Shown in pieces: positions 18,269 through 27,101 of a DNA stretch of 64,000 nt; the stretch's first letter is position 1, and each line of letters begins with the position of its first letter. Made by a program: the position numbers and the translations under genes. The stretch is from Acidimicrobiaceae bacterium (GTDB lineage Bacteria > Actinomycetota > Acidimicrobiia > Acidimicrobiales > RAAP-2). Location of the stretch: assembly GCA_027315045.1 (NCBI GenBank), contig DAHUZS010000109.1:20215-84214 (forward strand). The letters run 5' to 3'. The notes under the pieces were generated by a model. That model saw only the letters and a program-made list of their open reading frames with translations. It ran no database searches and was not told the origin of the DNA.

Positions 18269-18357
18269 TAACCTCGACCAGGCGCGACGGCCCGTCGTGA
18301 GCCCGGCTCGACGGCTTGGGCCGGTCGCCGCCGACCCGGCCAGACAAGGTGCCCCCG
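18269..18357 (+). promoter_or_regulatory. thrS promoter and structured leader
   Basis: A TAACCT box at 18269-18274 would start RNA near 18281. The predicted leader holds three successive inverted repeats: CGACG/CGTCG (18285-18297), GAGCC/GGCTC (18299-18309) and a nine-pair stem with one bulged C, GGCCGGTCG/CGACCCGGCC (18319-18341). It then reaches AAGG (18346-18349) seven bases before the ATG. There is no T-box motif and no T-run, so the last stem more likely affects ribosome access than termination. Confidence 0.4.
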
Positions 18358-20370
18358 ATGCCCACCACCGTGAAGGTCAGACTCCCCGACGGCAAGGAAA
18401 TGGAGCTGGCCGAGAACACGACAGCGGCGGAGCTGGCGGCGTCCATCGGGCGGCGCCTGGCCCGCGACGCCGTGGCCGCCGTGGTGAACGGGGTCGAGGT
18501 GGACCTGGCCAGCGAGCTGCACGACGGGGACTCAGTGAGTCTGCTGACCGACACCACCGAGGCCGGCCGGGAGGTGCTCCGCCACTCGACCGCCCACGTG
18601 CTCGCCCAGGCGGTGCTCCAGTTGTGGCCGGGGGCCCACTACGCCATCGGCCCGGCCATCGAGGACGGCTTCTACTACGACTTCGAGCTGCCCGGAGGCG
18701 CCCACTTCAGCCAGGACGACCTGGAGCGGATCGAGGCGGCCATGCGGGCGATCATGGCCGAGGACCAGGCCTTCGTCCGGGCCGAGCACCCGATCGACGC
18801 CGCGCTCGGCATCTTCGCCGACCAGCCGTTCAAGCGGGAGATCATCGAGGCCGTCCGAACCGGGGCTGACGAGCACGACGCGCCGGCCCAGGGACCCGGC
18901 GAGCGACTGGCCATCTCGACCTACGCCAACGGGGACGGCTTCGTCGACCTGTGCCGCGGCCCCCACGTCCCCTCGACCGGTCGCCTCGGGCACTTCAAGC
19001 TAACCCGGGTGGCCGGCGCTTACTGGCGGGGCGACGAGCACCGGCCCCAGCTCCAACGGATCTATGGGACGGCGTTCGAGTCGAAGGCGGCGCTGGCTGA
19101 GCACCTCCACCGGCTGGAGGAGGCGGAGCGACGGGACCACCGCAAGCTCGGGGCCGAGCTCGACCTGTTCAGCTTTCCCGACGAGCTCGGCTCGGGCTTG
19201 GCGGTCTTCCACCCGAAGGGCGGGACCATCCGGCGCATCATGGAGGACTACGCCCGCCAGCGCCACGAGGCCGGCGGCTACCAGTTCGTCGCCACGCCGC
19301 ACATCGCCAAGGCGGAGCTCTTCGAGACCTCCGGCCACCTCGAGTGGTTCGCCGAGTCGATGTACCCGCCCATGGAGCTCGACGGCGGACAGCAGTACTA
19401 CCTCAAGCCGATGAACTGCCCGATGCACCTGCTCATCTACCGCTCGAGGCAACGCTCCTACCGGGAGCTGCCCATGCGGCTCTTCGAGTTCGGCGGCGTC
19501 TACCGCTACGAGCTCTCCGGCGTCGTGCACGGGCTGACCCGGGTCCGGGGGATGACCCAGGACGACGCCCACATCCTGTGCACCCCAGAACAGCTGGAGT
19601 CCGAGCTCGGCTCACTCCTCTCCTTCGTCCTCGGGCTCCTGCGGGACTTCGGGCTGGAGGACTTCTTCCTCGAGCTGTCGACCAGGCCAAAGGACAAGGC
19701 GATCGGGGAGCTCGCGGACTGGGAGCGGGCCACCGAGGTTCTGGCGAGCGTCGGCACCTCGGCCGGCCTCGAGCTCGTCGCCGACGAGGGTGGGGGCGCG
19801 TTCTACGGTCCGAAGATCTCGGTCCAGGCCCGAGACGCCATCGGCCGGAGCCACCAGATCTCCACCATCCAGCTCGACTTCCAGGAGCCCAAGCGGTTCG
19901 GTCTCGAGTACATCGGCCCCGACAACCAGCGCCACGTCCCGGTCATGATCCACCGGGCCCTGTTCGGCTCGGTCGAGCGGTTCCTCGCCCTTTTGCTCGA
20001 GCACTACGGCGGGAACCTGCCGACGTGGTTGATGCCCGAACAGGTCCGGGTGCTGCCGGTCAAGGCGGACAACCACCCCTACGCCGAGGAGGTGGTGGCG
20101 ACGCTGGCCGACGCCGGCCTGCGGGCCACCCTCGAGGGCGCCGACTCGGGGGTGCCGGCCCGGGTGGCCCGGGCCAAGACCCAGAAGATCCCCTATGTGC
20201 TCGTGGTGGGCGACGCCGACGTGGGCGCAGGGACCGTCGGGGTGAACCGGCGGGGGGCGAGCGAGGCCGTCCGGGGGGTGCCGATCGGCGCTTTCGTCGC
20301 CGAGGTGGCCGACGAGGTGGCGAACCGGTCGCTCGGGCCCCAGCCGTCGGCGACCACCCCGGCGTCGTGA
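18358..20370 (+). CDS. thrS: Threonyl-tRNA synthetase
   Basis: 670 residues from the ATG at 18358. Domain order is normal: TGS domain (VKVRLPDGKEMELAENTTAA), editing domain with the HSTAHVLAQAVLQLWPGAHY zinc/editing histidines and CRGPHVPSTG, then the class II core with motif 2 in FEFGGVYRYELSGVVHGLTR, VRGMTQDDAHILCTPEQ, and zinc ligands including MNCPMHLLIYRSR. Motif 3 falls in PVMIHRALFGSVERFLALLL, and the anticodon-binding domain follows (EQVRVLPVKADNHPYAEEV). It charges tRNA-Thr and edits misattached serine. The stop overlaps the HIT gene start. Confidence 0.97.
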   Translation: MPTTVKVRLPDGKEMELAENTTAAELAASIGRRLARDAVAAVVNGVEVDLASELHDGDSVSLLTDTTEAGREVLRHSTAHVLAQAVLQLWPGAHYAIGPAIEDGFYYDFELPGGAHFSQDDLERIEAAMRAIMAEDQAFVRAEHPIDAALGIFADQPFKREIIEAVRTGADEHDAPAQGPGERLAISTYANGDGFVDLCRGPHVPSTGRLGHFKLTRVAGAYWRGDEHRPQLQRIYGTAFESKAALAEHLHRLEEAERRDHRKLGAELDLFSFPDELGSGLAVFHPKGGTIRRIMEDYARQRHEAGGYQFVATPHIAKAELFETSGHLEWFAESMYPPMELDGGQQYYLKPMNCPMHLLIYRSRQRSYRELPMRLFEFGGVYRYELSGVVHGLTRVRGMTQDDAHILCTPEQLESELGSLLSFVLGLLRDFGLEDFFLELSTRPKDKAIGELADWERATEVLASVGTSAGLELVADEGGGAFYGPKISVQARDAIGRSHQISTIQLDFQEPKRFGLEYIGPDNQRHVPVMIHRALFGSVERFLALLLEHYGGNLPTWLMPEQVRVLPVKADNHPYAEEVVATLADAGLRATLEGADSGVPARVARAKTQKIPYVLVVGDADVGAGTVGVNRRGASEAVRGVPIGAFVAEVADEVANRSLGPQPSATTPAS

Positions 20371-20966
20371 GCGGCCTCGAGCAGCTCTGGGCCGGGTGGC
20401 GCCATGAGTACGTGCTCGGGGCGGCCGACAGCGAGCAGCCGGGCGAGGAGCAGGCGTGCGTGTTCTGCGCGCTGGCGGCCAGCGGTGCGCCGTCGGTGGA
20501 CAACGCCGTGGTGCACCGGGGCCGGCACTGCTTCGCGGTCCTGAACGCCTACCCCTACACGAGCGGGCACCTCCTCGTGCTGCCGATGCGCCACGTGGAG
20601 GAGCTCGAGGGCCTGAGCGAGGAGGAGTCCTCCGAGCTGTGGGCGGCCACCGTCGACGCCCTGCGTGCGCTGCGGGCCGCCTACGGCCCCGAAGGGGTGA
20701 ACCTGGGGGCCAACCTGGGCCGGGCCGCCGGTGCCGGCATCCCACGGCACCTCCACCTCCACGTCGTCCCGCGCTGGGCCGGGGACACCAACTTCATGAC
20801 CGCGCTGGCCGGGGTCCGGGTGTTGCCCGAGTCGCTCCCGGTGTCCTGGGAGAAGCTCTCCGCCGCCTGGCCGAGCCGCCCCCGGGGGGGCAAGGGCGGG
20901 AGCCTAGCTACGGCTTCACGTCGTAGTGGTCGTGGCTCACCCGGAACCGGCCCCGGCCGCCGGTGA
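20367..20966 (+). CDS. HIT-family hydrolase/phosphorylase (probable Ap4A-type)
   Basis: 199 residues from the GTG overlapping the thrS stop. The N-terminal CVFCALAA zinc-like pair, FAVLNAYPYTSGHLLVLPMR and the histidine triad GIPRHLHLHVVPRW place it in the HIT family. In mycobacteria the orthologous gene in the same position after thrS encodes a diadenosine tetraphosphate phosphorylase; Ap4A is a by-product of aminoacyl-tRNA synthetases, so the overlap with thrS makes sense. The last 20 residues are glycine/serine/arginine-rich and are encoded over the 3' end of the convergent EF-G-like gene (59-base overlap). Confidence 0.85.
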   Translation: MSGLEQLWAGWRHEYVLGAADSEQPGEEQACVFCALAASGAPSVDNAVVHRGRHCFAVLNAYPYTSGHLLVLPMRHVEELEGLSEEESSELWAATVDALRALRAAYGPEGVNLGANLGRAAGAGIPRHLHLHVVPRWAGDTNFMTALAGVRVLPESLPVSWEKLSAAWPSRPRGGKGGSLATASRRSGRGSPGTGPGRR

Positions 20967-22941
20967 TGGCGCGCAGGTCGATGGCGTAGCGGGAGAGCTC
21001 GGCCGTGGGGACGAGGGCGGTGATCGTCTGCATCCCATCGGTGGACTCGGTCCCCTGGACCCGGCCCCGCTTGGCGTGCAGGTCGCCCAGCACGTCGCCT
21101 TGGAGCTCGGAGGGGACGGTCACCACCAGGCTGGAGATCGGCTCGAGGACCACCGCACCGGCCTGCTCGAGCGCGCTCTTGAAGGCCAGCGCGCCGGCCA
21201 TCTTGAAGCTCATCTCGGACGAGTCCACCGAGTGGTACTTGCCGTCGTCGCAGGTGACCGAAACATCGACCACCGGGAACCCGTACTGGCCCCCCTGCTC
21301 CATGGCCTCGAGCACGCCCTTTTCGACCGCCGGGATGTACTGGCGGGGGATGGCCCCGCCCACCACCGCGTCGTGGAACTGGAAGCCCTCTCCGCGGGTG
21401 AGCGGTTCGAGGCGGAGGTGGACCACGCCGAACTGGCCGTGACCGCCGGTCTGCTTCTTGTGCCGGCCCTCGGCCTCGGCCGCCTTGGTGATGGTCTCGC
21501 GGTAGGGGACGATGACGTCCTCACGCTCCACGTTCACCCCGAACTTGCGGGCCAGGCGCTCGAGGGTGATCGACAGGTGGATCTCGCCGGCGGTGCCGAG
21601 CACGGTCTGATGGGTCTCGTCCACCCGGGTCACGCTGAGCGACGGGTCCTCCTCGGCGAGACGCTGGAGCGAGCTCATCAGCTTGTCCTCGTCGGCCCGG
21701 GAGCTGGGCTTCACCGCCGCGAGGAGGGCCGGGGGATCGGGGTCGGGGAGCGGGAACGCCACCGGCTGGCCCTTGGGCGCCAGGGTGTCGCCGGTCTTGG
21801 TGCCACTGAGGCGCGGGACGGCCACGAAGTCACCGGCCACCGCCTCTTCGACCGGGGAGGTCGCGTGGCCGCGGAGCACCTCGAGGACGTGCAGGCGCTC
21901 CTCGGTGCGGGTCCTCGTGTTGGTGAGCACGGTGTCGGGGAGGATCGTCCCCGAGATCACCTTGCACAACGAGACCCGTCCCGCGTGCTGGTCCGAGAGG
22001 GTCTTGCAGACCGCGAGGAGCGGCGGCCCGGCTGGGTCGCACTCGACCTCGCTCGAGGTGTCCCCGGCCAGGACCTCGACCGGGTAACGGTGGTCGGCCC
22101 CCGGTGCCAGCTCGACGAGGAGGCGGGCCAGCCGGTCCACCCCGACCCCCGAGATCGCCGACGCGCAGAGCACCGGGAAGACGTTGGCCGACGCCACCCC
22201 GGTGGCCAGCGCCTTTTGCAGCTCGGCCCGCTCGATCGTCTCGCCCTCGAGGTAGCGGGTCATGAGGTCGTCGTCACCGACCACGATGCCCTCGACCAGC
22301 TGTTCGTGCACCTCGTGTTCCACGCTCTGGAGTTCCCCGGGGATCGGACCCTCGGTGCCGCGCACCGGCGGTGTCCCGGCCATGTCGTACAAGGTGGCGG
22401 TGTCGTCGAGCAGGTCGATCACCCCCCGGAAGCTGGCCTCGGAACCGACCGGGAGCTCGACCGGCGCGACCCCGGCACCGAAGGCGCCGCGGACCTCCTC
22501 GAGCACGCCGGAGAAGTTCGCCCGTTCGCGGTCGAGCTTGTTGACCACGATCAGGCGGGGGAGGCCCATGGCGGCGGCGGCCCGCCAGGCGTCCTCGGTC
22601 TGGCCCTGCACGCCATCGCTCGCGCTGACCACCACGACCGCGAGGTCGCTCACTGCCAGGGCAATCGACAGCTCGGTCGAGAAGTCGACGTAGCCGGGGA
22701 CGTCGAGCAGGTTGACCTTGACCCCGTCGAGCTCGTAGGGGGCGATGGCGAGGGAGACCGAGAGCTGGCGCTGGACCTCCTCGGGCTCGAAGTCGCACAC
22801 CGTGGTGCCCTTCTCGACCGACCCCAGGCGCCCGATGGTCCCGGTCACCGCGAGCACGGCCTCAGCGAGTGCGGTCTTGCCCGCTCCGTGGTGCCCAATC
22901 AGGCACACGTTGCGGATCGACGACGGCGATCGGCTCGCCAC
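20908..22941 (-). CDS. Elongation factor G-like translational GTPase
   Basis: 677 residues from a GTG with GGGGAGG upstream. G1 is GHHGAGKTAL (residues 16-25), G3 is DVPGY at 80-84, and G4 is NKLD at 134-137. Domain II, III and the EF-G domain IV-V segments follow (GGHGQFGVVHLRLEPL, MEQGGQYGFPVVDVSVT, GVQGQTED). Canonical EF-G has PGH in G3, whose histidine activates water; here it is PGY, a change shared with the FusA2-type EF-G-like proteins of actinobacteria. Function is therefore unlikely to be ordinary translocation. The gene is alone on the minus strand inside an otherwise plus-strand block; TAAGCT at 22981-22986 (minus) is a likely -10. Confidence 0.88.
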   Translation of the reverse strand: MASRSPSSIRNVCLIGHHGAGKTALAEAVLAVTGTIGRLGSVEKGTTVCDFEPEEVQRQLSVSLAIAPYELDGVKVNLLDVPGYVDFSTELSIALAVSDLAVVVVSASDGVQGQTEDAWRAAAAMGLPRLIVVNKLDRERANFSGVLEEVRGAFGAGVAPVELPVGSEASFRGVIDLLDDTATLYDMAGTPPVRGTEGPIPGELQSVEHEVHEQLVEGIVVGDDDLMTRYLEGETIERAELQKALATGVASANVFPVLCASAISGVGVDRLARLLVELAPGADHRYPVEVLAGDTSSEVECDPAGPPLLAVCKTLSDQHAGRVSLCKVISGTILPDTVLTNTRTRTEERLHVLEVLRGHATSPVEEAVAGDFVAVPRLSGTKTGDTLAPKGQPVAFPLPDPDPPALLAAVKPSSRADEDKLMSSLQRLAEEDPSLSVTRVDETHQTVLGTAGEIHLSITLERLARKFGVNVEREDVIVPYRETITKAAEAEGRHKKQTGGHGQFGVVHLRLEPLTRGEGFQFHDAVVGGAIPRQYIPAVEKGVLEAMEQGGQYGFPVVDVSVTCDDGKYHSVDSSEMSFKMAGALAFKSALEQAGAVVLEPISSLVVTVPSELQGDVLGDLHAKRGRVQGTESTDGMQTITALVPTAELSRYAIDLRAITGGRGRFRVSHDHYDVKP

Positions 22942-23038
22942 GGCGCCACCTCCCCTGGATCTCCTCGTGGGTGTGAAGCGAGCTTATGTTGGCCCGGCGC
23001 GAGTCCGCCTGCCCCCGGAGGATGCCTGGGGCCGGTGG

Positions 23039-23044
23039 TAACCT
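23039..23044 (+). promoter_or_regulatory. Predicted -10 box of pgsA-patA-pimA
   Basis: TAACCT lies nine bases before the pgsA ATG, so the message would begin at or within about three bases of the start codon. No ribosome-binding sequence lies between them other than GGGAAAA. Confidence 0.4.
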
Positions 23045-23053
23045 GGGAAAACC

Positions 23054-23878
23054 ATGTTCGACGGTCGCTGGCGCGAGGCGGTTGACCGGCGCACGGCTCC
23101 GGTCGGAGCAGCCCTGCAACGCCACGGGGTCACCGCCGACGTGCTCACCGCCACCGGCCTCCTCTCGGCGGTGGCCACCGCCGTCGCAGTGGCCACCGGC
23201 CATTTGCATCTGGCGATCGGCCTGCTCACCCTGACCGGCCTGCACGACCTGCTCGACGGGCCGGTGGCCAAGGCGGCGGGCACGGTGTCGGTGCGCGGGG
23301 CGTTCTTCGATTCGGTGGTCGACCGCATAGCCGACGCGGTGGTGATGGGCGGGGTCGCCTGGTACCTGGTCTCGACCCACCGCGGCCACCTGTCGCTCCT
23401 GCCGCTCGCCATCGTGGGGGTCGCCTCGCTCGTCTCCTACCAGCGGGCCAAGGCCGACGCCCTGGGCCTGGGCGGCGCCACCGGTGGGCTGATGGAGCGG
23501 GCCGAACGCATGATCCTGCTCGGGGCGGGCTTCTTGAGCTCAGCCCTCCTCGTGCCCGACCTCTGGGTGCTGCTCGGCCTGACCAGCCTCACCGCCGCCG
23601 GGCGGTTCGTCCGGGTGTGGCGGGCGGCCGAGGGTCCCGCCCGACCGGCCGGCGCAGAACGCGGGCGGTCGCGTGTTGGCGAGGGCCGGCGGGTCGACTC
23701 CCCCTGGCGGGCCTGGCGCGAGGAGCGGGCCACCGGGCTCCGGCGGACCAAGGAGCCCGGTGCGCGCTGGCGGGCCCGTCGCCGAGAGGCGCCGATGGCC
23801 AGCCGGGCCGGTCGGGCGCGCCGGGCCCGGGGCCACCGCGCCAAGGCCGGTCGCTCCTTGGGCGATCAGGCGCCGTAG
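23054..23878 (+). CDS. pgsA: Phosphatidylinositol phosphate synthase-like CDP-alcohol phosphotransferase
   Basis: 274 residues. A membrane protein with about six hydrophobic spans in the first 200 residues. The CDP-alcohol phosphotransferase motif is D65-x2-D68-G-x2-A-K73-x8-G82-x3-D86-x3-D90, in DLLDGPVAK then RGAFFDSVVDRIAD; the family normally has arginine where Lys73 stands. The four aspartates that bind the two metals are intact. It probably joins inositol phosphate to CDP-diacylglycerol, the entry to phosphatidylinositol mannosides, because patA and pimA follow. The last 80 residues are a basic, arginine-rich cytoplasmic tail not needed by the family. Confidence 0.85.
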   Translation: MFDGRWREAVDRRTAPVGAALQRHGVTADVLTATGLLSAVATAVAVATGHLHLAIGLLTLTGLHDLLDGPVAKAAGTVSVRGAFFDSVVDRIADAVVMGGVAWYLVSTHRGHLSLLPLAIVGVASLVSYQRAKADALGLGGATGGLMERAERMILLGAGFLSSALLVPDLWVLLGLTSLTAAGRFVRVWRAAEGPARPAGAERGRSRVGEGRRVDSPWRAWREERATGLRRTKEPGARWRARRREAPMASRAGRARRARGHRAKAGRSLGDQAP

Positions 23879-23905
23879 TCCGGCCGGCAACCAGGCGCTT
23901 CGACC

Positions 23906-24847
23906 ATGCTCCGGCCCGCGCGTCGATGGGTGCGGCTCCGGCTCACCTACCGGACCTACCGGGGCCTGGCGTTCGGGCTGCGGGTGCTGCCCGAGCCCCT
24001 GGCCCGCCTGGCTGCGGCGGGCGTGGCCCTCGGCATGCGCCACGGACCGGGCATGACGGTTCGGATGCGCGTGGCCCACCTGCGCCGGGTGTTGGCGGCG
24101 GCGAGCGGTGAGGAGCCGGACGAGCGGACGATGAAGGTGATGACCCGCCGGGCGTTCTTGGCCTATGCGCGCTACTGGCTTGACGGTGCCCGCCTGCCGA
24201 GCGCCTCCAAGGCCCTCGTGGCCAGTCGGATGAGTACCGAGGGACTCGAGCACCTGACCAAGGCGATGGCGGCGGGCTCAGGGGTGATCATGGCCCTTCC
24301 CCACGTGGGCAGCTGGGAGTGGGGGGGCTCCTGGCTGAACAGCGTCGGGTACCCGATGACCGCGGTGGCAGAAGTGCTCGAGCCGCCCGAGCTCTTCGAG
24401 TGGTTCATCGAGCAGCGGACCGCCGCCGGGCTCCGGGTCGTGCCCCTCGACCAGCGGGCCAGCGCCGAGATCAGCCGGGCCCTGCGGGAGGGCCGGCTGG
24501 TCGGGCTGCTCTGCGACCGGGACCTGGTCGGCAACGGCGTGGAGACAGAGTTCTTCGGCGAGAAGACCACCTTCCCGGGCGGCCCGGCGGTCCTCGCCAT
24601 CCGGACCGGGGCGGCCCTCGTCACCACCGCGGTCTTCAACCCGGCCTACGGCGAGCACCACGCGGTGATCTCCGAGCCCATCGACACGTCCCGCACCGGT
24701 TCCCTGCACGACGACGTGGTGCGGATCACCCAGCAGATCGCCCGGAACTTCGAGGGCTACATCACGAGCGCCCCCGAGCAATGGCACATGTTCCAGCCCG
24801 AGTGGCCGAGCGAACACGCCGCGGAGGAAGACCGGCACCGGCGCTGA
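23906..24847 (+). CDS. patA: Phosphatidylinositol mannoside acyltransferase
   Basis: 313 residues. It belongs to the LpxL/HtrB-like acyltransferase family: the catalytic H-x4-E/D motif is in MALPHVGSWEWGG, followed by GLRVVPLDQRASAEISRAL, GRLVGLLCDRDLVGNG, VETEFFGEKTTFPGGPAVLA and a C-terminal EGYITSAPEQWHMFQPEWP. In actinobacteria the enzyme between pgsA and pimA acylates the 6-position of the mannose on PIM at the cytoplasmic face. The order pgsA-patA-pimA is the mycobacterial one. Its TGA shares an A with the pimA ATG (TGATG), indicating translational coupling. Confidence 0.92.
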   Translation: MLRPARRWVRLRLTYRTYRGLAFGLRVLPEPLARLAAAGVALGMRHGPGMTVRMRVAHLRRVLAAASGEEPDERTMKVMTRRAFLAYARYWLDGARLPSASKALVASRMSTEGLEHLTKAMAAGSGVIMALPHVGSWEWGGSWLNSVGYPMTAVAEVLEPPELFEWFIEQRTAAGLRVVPLDQRASAEISRALREGRLVGLLCDRDLVGNGVETEFFGEKTTFPGGPAVLAIRTGAALVTTAVFNPAYGEHHAVISEPIDTSRTGSLHDDVVRITQQIARNFEGYITSAPEQWHMFQPEWPSEHAAEEDRHRR

Positions 24848-25971
24848 TGGACCGGTTGAAGATCGCGATGGTCTCGCCCTACGACCTCGAGGTCCCCGGC
24901 GGCGTGCAGGGACAGGTGCGCGGGCTCGCCGCCGCCCTGGGCGACCTCGGCCACTGGGTCCGGGTGCTGGCGCCTGGCCCCCCGGCCGCCCGGGTCGGCG
25001 CGGGGGTGCTCACCCTCGGCCGCTCGGTGGGCCTGCGGGCCAACGGCTCGGTGGCGCCGGTGTCGATCTCCCCGTTGGCGGCGGCGAGGGCGGCCCGGGA
25101 GGTGCGGCGGGAGTCCTACGACCTCGTCCACCTGCACGAGCCGCTGGCGCCCGCGCTCAACTATGGGCTTCTCCTGGCCGCCCGCCAGCCGATCGTGGGC
25201 ACCTTCCACCGCAACGGGCCAAGCCTGTGGTATCGGGCCCTGGCCCCGCTGGCGCGACCGGCCCTGGCGCGCCTGGCGGTGTGCTGCGCGGTGTCCGAGT
25301 CGGCGCGCGACAACGTGGCGGCGCTCGTCGATGGCGAGATCGAGGTCATGTTCAACGGGATCGACCTCGAACGGTTCGGTCCTCCGGGCGGCGCCCGGTC
25401 GGGGCCCCCGACGGTGCTGTTCGTCGGGCGTCACGAGCCCCGCAAGGGGCTGTCGGTGCTCCTCTCGGCCTTCGAGCGCCTCGCGCCCCCGGCCCGACTG
25501 TGGGTGGCGGGGGCCGGCCCCGAGACGGCCGCCCTGCGCCGTCGTCACCCGCCCTCGGACCGAGTGGTGTGGCTGGGGCCGATCACCGACGAGGAGAAGG
25601 TGTCGAGGCTGGCCGACGCGGACGTCTTCTGTGCCCCTTCCCTCGGCGGGGAGTCCTTCGGGCTGGTCCTCCTGGAGGCGATGGCCGCCGGGGTCGCCCT
25701 CGTGGCCACGGACATCGACGGGTACCGGGCGGTGGCCGCCGGGCACGCACGGCTGGTGCCGCCGGGCGAGCCGGCGGCGCTCGCCGACGCGTTGGCCGAC
25801 GCGTTGGCCAGCGCCCGGGTCGGGACCGGCGGGTCCTCGCCCGAGGCCCTGGGGACGGCACGGCACCATGCCGAGGGTTGGTCGATGGCTGAGCTGGCCC
25901 GGCGCTACGTCGAGGTGTACGAGCGGGTGCTTCGGACCGAGACCGCCGGTGGCCGGCACCCCGTTCGGTAG
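24847..25971 (+). CDS. pimA: Phosphatidylinositol alpha-mannosyltransferase
   Basis: 374 residues. GT-B glycosyltransferase, GT4 family: the N-terminal loop MVSPYDLEVPGGVQGQVRG, the acceptor-side histidine in VGTFHRNGPSLWYRAL, MFNGIDLERFGPPGG, VLFVGRHEPRKGLSVLLSA at the start of the nucleotide-sugar domain, and FCAPSLGGESFGLVLLEAMA with the EX7E-type sugar-nucleotide site. It adds the first mannose from GDP-mannose to phosphatidylinositol on the inner membrane face. A 12-base tandem duplication near the C-terminus (about 25790-25820) codes for ALADALADALA. Confidence 0.92.
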   Translation: MDRLKIAMVSPYDLEVPGGVQGQVRGLAAALGDLGHWVRVLAPGPPAARVGAGVLTLGRSVGLRANGSVAPVSISPLAAARAAREVRRESYDLVHLHEPLAPALNYGLLLAARQPIVGTFHRNGPSLWYRALAPLARPALARLAVCCAVSESARDNVAALVDGEIEVMFNGIDLERFGPPGGARSGPPTVLFVGRHEPRKGLSVLLSAFERLAPPARLWVAGAGPETAALRRRHPPSDRVVWLGPITDEEKVSRLADADVFCAPSLGGESFGLVLLEAMAAGVALVATDIDGYRAVAAGHARLVPPGEPAALADALADALASARVGTGGSSPEALGTARHHAEGWSMAELARRYVEVYERVLRTETAGGRHPVR

Positions 25972-25974
25972 CCT
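25969..25974 (+). promoter_or_regulatory. Predicted -10 box of the M48 protease gene
   Basis: TAGCCT uses the pimA stop codon as its first three bases and ends eight bases before the next ATG. There is no recognisable ribosome site in between, so the transcript may be leaderless. Confidence 0.4.
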
Positions 25975-25982
25975 TGCCCGCC

Positions 25983-27053
25983 ATGACCGACGCCGGCTCC
26001 TCCCGACCCCCCGGCAACTCGGACGGGGGTTCTCGCCCCGGGGGCTCGGCGCGCCGTCGGCACCGCGGCGGGCAGCGTCGCTCGCCCAAGCTCCAGCCCG
26101 CTGGCGCGGCGGCCCGCCCCTCGGGATCGGGGGCGAAGCCGGCCGGCGCCCCCGGCGGGAAGCCCAAGCGCCCCCGCCAGGCCGCCTCCGGTCCGGCGAA
26201 CCCGGAGGGGTCCGAAGGCGGGCGACCGGCACGCCCGGCCCCGGTGACCACCGAGCCCCCGCCGCTCGTTTCGGACCATGAGGTCCGGGCCAACCGCCGC
26301 CGGGCCGCCACGACCTGCGCGCTGGGGGCGGCGAGCCCGTCGCTCGTGGTGGGTGTGGTGCTCGGGGTCGCGGTCTCGACCCTGGCCGGGGTGATCGGCG
26401 CTGCGGGGCTCTTCGTGCTCTTGACCGTGTCCATCCCCCGGATCGCCACCCGGATCGCGCTCGTGGTCATCGGGGCCCGACCGCTGGGCGACGACGAGCT
26501 GCCCCGGTTCCAGAACCTGGTCGACGGGCTGTGCCCGACCTTCGGGCTCCGGCGCCCCATACTCATGGCGCTCGACGAGGCGTTGCCGAACGCCTGCTCG
26601 GTCGGTTCGGGTCCCGACCACGGGGTGCTCGTCGTGACCACCGGGCTCGAACAGGTCCTGGACCTCATCGAGCTGGAGGGCGTCGTCGCCCATGAGCTGT
26701 CGCACCTGAAGCGCTCCGACGTGGTGGTCTCGTCGGTCGCGGTGGCGGTGCTCGCCCCGTTCATCTGGATCTCGGGGAGCGATCGTCTCCTGCACCGAGT
26801 CCTCGGCACCGGCCGGGAGCTGCTCGCCGACAAGGTGGCGGTGCGGGCGGTCCGGTACCCCCCTGGTCTGCGCGCCGCGCTGGAGAAGTTCGAGACGATG
26901 GGCGAGCCCCGAGCGGGCTCGCTGTTTGCCCGGCGGCGGCTGGCGATGTCGCGCTGGCTCTGGATCGACCCGGCCGTCGGACGCCGCGGGGAGGACGTGG
27001 TCGGGGACCTCGACCTCACCTCGGTACGGGTCGAGGCGCTCACCGAGGTCTGA
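25983..27053 (+). CDS. M48-family (HtpX-like) membrane metalloprotease
   Basis: 356 residues from the ATG at 25983. Residues 1-105 are a hydrophilic proline/glycine/arginine-rich region. Two membrane spans follow (about 112-140 and 141-164), then the protease domain with the zinc motif HELSH at 237-241 in VVAHELSHLKRSDVV, and a likely third ligand in RELLADKVAV. This is the HtpX layout, with the active site on the cytoplasmic side, usually for quality control of membrane proteins. The long disordered N-terminus is unusual for HtpX. It does not belong to the PIM pathway and has its own likely promoter. Confidence 0.8.
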   Translation: MTDAGSSRPPGNSDGGSRPGGSARRRHRGGQRRSPKLQPAGAAARPSGSGAKPAGAPGGKPKRPRQAASGPANPEGSEGGRPARPAPVTTEPPPLVSDHEVRANRRRAATTCALGAASPSLVVGVVLGVAVSTLAGVIGAAGLFVLLTVSIPRIATRIALVVIGARPLGDDELPRFQNLVDGLCPTFGLRRPILMALDEALPNACSVGSGPDHGVLVVTTGLEQVLDLIELEGVVAHELSHLKRSDVVVSSVAVAVLAPFIWISGSDRLLHRVLGTGRELLADKVAVRAVRYPPGLRAALEKFETMGEPRAGSLFARRRLAMSRWLWIDPAVGRRGEDVVGDLDLTSVRVEALTEV

Positions 27054-27101
27054 GGGCCGCCGGGGCGGGGGGTACGTCCTCAGGGTTCCTTCAAACTCTC
27101 G

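Noticed and set aside
18281..18357. T-box riboswitch ahead of thrS
   Set aside because: No T-box consensus, no specifier loop and no terminator/antiterminator pair; only simple hairpins are present.
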